Part shown: one piece after another, positions 4,628 to 5,979 of the stretch
How the letters are laid out: every line of letters starts with the position of its first letter
Numbering within the stretch: the stretch's first letter is position 1
Origin: Nitrospirae bacterium RIFCSPLOW2_12_42_9
GTDB taxonomy: Bacteria > Nitrospirota > 9FT-COMBO-42-15 > HDB-SIOI813
Assembly: GCA_001805205.1 (NCBI GenBank)
Contig: MHER01000008.1
Location: 7,263 to 13,241 of the forward strand
DNA: 5,979 bases
Direction of reading: 5' to 3'
The notes under the pieces: model-generated
What the model was told of the DNA's origin: nothing
The model's database searches: none
The model's input: only the letters and a program-made list of their open reading frames with translations
Made by a program: the position numbers and the translations under genes

Positions 4628-5979
4628 TTACTCTACCCCTACAGTCCCCTGCTTGATGGCAGACTTGTTTGTTGCATTATCCCTTGCCTGTATTTTGTAG
4701 GTGTAGGTATCAGCAGGCACAAAGACCCCATTCTTATCCTTGCCATCCCACTTTAATAATGCGGCCGTACCTCCCGCAGGACAGGAGACCCCATTCTTCT
4801 TAATCGTCCTTACCAGCGTATTTGCAGAGTTATAGATCTTAGCCTGTACCATACATGTGCCGGATAGATTGTCCAGCAGGGTAAAACTGATCTTACTTAC
4901 CTCTCCAAGATGATGTCTGAAAGGATCAGGTGAGTCTGAGACCCCCTTGACCACCGGCTTTGTTGTATCAAGATTGATGCTGTCTGAAAATCTCTCCGAC
5001 CAGTTCCCTGCCCCATCCCGGTACTGTACATACACCCGCTTTTCTCCATCTCCTGAGGAGAGAGTCCATGATTTGTTTGTGGTAAATGGCTCCCATGGGG
5101 TAAAGTTGATATTATCATTACTGAACCGCATATCCGCACATCCGCTTTCAGAGTCAGTACACTCCAGTGCGAGAGTAACAGCGGCCGTATTTGTCCAGAC
5201 CGCACCATTATTGATGATGATTGAACCATTTGGAGAAACGCCATCTACTTCAATCACTACGTTATCAATTGCAGTATACAGACCGTCACTTACTGCAAGC
5301 CTCAGTACATAACTACCGGCTATGTCAGGTGTAAAACTGGCAGATATCGTATTAGAATTGATAATATCAGAATTAGTAATGCCACTACCAGTTGGACCAG
5401 ATACAATACTCCATTTATATGTCACAGGTTGCGGCAGCCCATCCTGATCATAGCTACCTGAACCATCAAGAATCGCACCCTGCCCAAGCTGGACTATCTG
5501 ATCAAGACCTGCATTTGCCACAGGAGGTGTCGTTGTTCCAGCAGTTACACTTACCTGGTCATGCAAAGTGGACGTCCCATCGTTTGCTGAAAGATCAAAT
5601 TTATATTCACCATCTATATCAGGGGTAAAACCTGCTATGGGTGTCTCCCTGTTGGTTATATTAGCATCAGTAAGCAGACTTCCTGTAGGAACACTCAGGA
5701 AACTCCATAAATAAGTCAGTAAACCAGACTCAGTGTCAGCGTCATTACTTTTACTCCCATCCAGCAATACAGGTTGACCTGTCAATACCTTCTGATCAGG
5801 ACCGGCATTGGCATTTGGCGGTACATTAAGCGTAGTTGCATTAACAGCCACTGAATCAGGACCACTGCAGTACAAAGAATCACATACTGTCAGGTCATAA
5901 CTGTAATACCCATCTTTATCTGCAATAAAAGATGGCTTTGGGATATTTGGATTAGAAAGTGTGGCAGTACTATTAAGAG
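4628..5979 (-). CDS. PKD/Ig-repeat extracellular protein, C-terminal part (runs off the right edge)
   Basis: The frame is open to the window edge, so the 449 visible residues are the C-terminal part of a larger protein whose start is not in view. Residues 1-46 are the tail of one PKD-type domain (ADKDGYYSYDLTV). Two full PKD domains follow, ~54-146 (ANAGPDQKVLTGQPVLLDGS) and ~152-244 (ANAGLDQIVQLGQGAILDGS), each ending in a FTPDI-G-Y segment and an S-x-N/S-D-G motif. Then come an Ig-like module (~245-338, with a CTDSESGC cysteine pair and YRDGAGNWS) and a FlgD-type Ig module (~342-449, SPDPF...KWDGKDKNGVFVPADTYTYKIQARD). Such beta-sandwich strings are typical of secreted or surface proteins involved in adhesion or polymer binding. 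No sortase signal, PEP-CTERM motif or C-terminal anchor helix is present; the FlgD-like module ends at the stop. The binding target cannot be told. Confidence 0.85.
   Translation of the reverse strand, partial: LNSTATLSNPNIPKPSFIADKDGYYSYDLTVCDSLYCSGPDSVAVNATTLNVPPNANAGPDQKVLTGQPVLLDGSKSNDADTESGLLTYLWSFLSVPTGSLLTDANITNRETPIAGFTPDIDGEYKFDLSANDGTSTLHDQVSVTAGTTTPPVANAGLDQIVQLGQGAILDGSGSYDQDGLPQPVTYKWSIVSGPTGSGITNSDIINSNTISASFTPDIAGSYVLRLAVSDGLYTAIDNVVIEVDGVSPNGSIIINNGAVWTNTAAVTLALECTDSESGCADMRFSNDNINFTPWEPFTTNKSWTLSSGDGEKRVYVQYRDGAGNWSERFSDSINLDTTKPVVKGVSDSPDPFRHHLGEVSKISFTLLDNLSGTCMVQAKIYNSANTLVRTIKKNGVSCPAGGTAALLKWDGKDKNGVFVPADTYTYKIQARDNATNKSAIKQGTVGVE

Noticed and set aside
4631..5979. Internal repeats as a CRISPR or tandem DNA repeat
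   Set aside because: The similarity is between PKD protein domains of about 95 residues and is diverged at DNA level. There are no short identical repeats with regular spacers.

Overview
The window looks like a bacterial chromosome fragment, probably metagenomic. Taxonomy is only a guess. The tRNA-Ser/SRP RNA/dnaX cluster is typical of bacteria, and a sulfide:quinone-reductase-like N-terminus together with a PKD-repeat surface protein suggests an anaerobic or sulfur-associated lineage such as Nitrospirota or a former deltaproteobacterial group. Nearly all functional genes are on the minus strand.

Right to left on the minus strand: (1) 4628-5979 is the C-terminal part of a large exported PKD/Ig-repeat protein that runs off the window edge. 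(2) 4163-4600 is a non-coding graveyard. It holds a probable transposase C-terminal scrap, a DUF2283 gene broken by an in-frame stop, and one copy of a 23-bp direct repeat. (3) 3241-4132 is an overlapping mntA-hepT pair, a type VII toxin-antitoxin system with a nucleotidyltransferase antitoxin and a HEPN RNase toxin. (4) 848-3034 is a full-length RecQ helicase with RQC zinc site, HRDC and C-terminal helix-turn-helix, preceded by a good sigma-70-type promoter. (5) 724-840 is the first ~39 codons of a sulfide:quinone-reductase-like gene on the plus strand, cut off exactly where recQ ends. (6) 686-708 is the second copy of the 23-bp repeat, directly abutting the -35 box of the next promoter. (7) 388-685 holds a strong promoter, tRNA-Ser(GGA) and SRP RNA, followed by the 5' end of dnaX (1-349), which encodes the DNA polymerase III clamp-loader subunit.

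My reading is that a conserved housekeeping cluster (tRNA-Ser, ffs, dnaX) borders an accessory segment of about 3.9 kb, bounded by the two 23-bp repeats and carrying recQ and the toxin-antitoxin pair. The truncated oxidoreductase, dead DUF2283 gene and transposase scrap show repeated rearrangement there. I see no new system with confidence. The repeat-bounded segment and the unusually long catalytic loop in the antitoxin are the points most worth checking.
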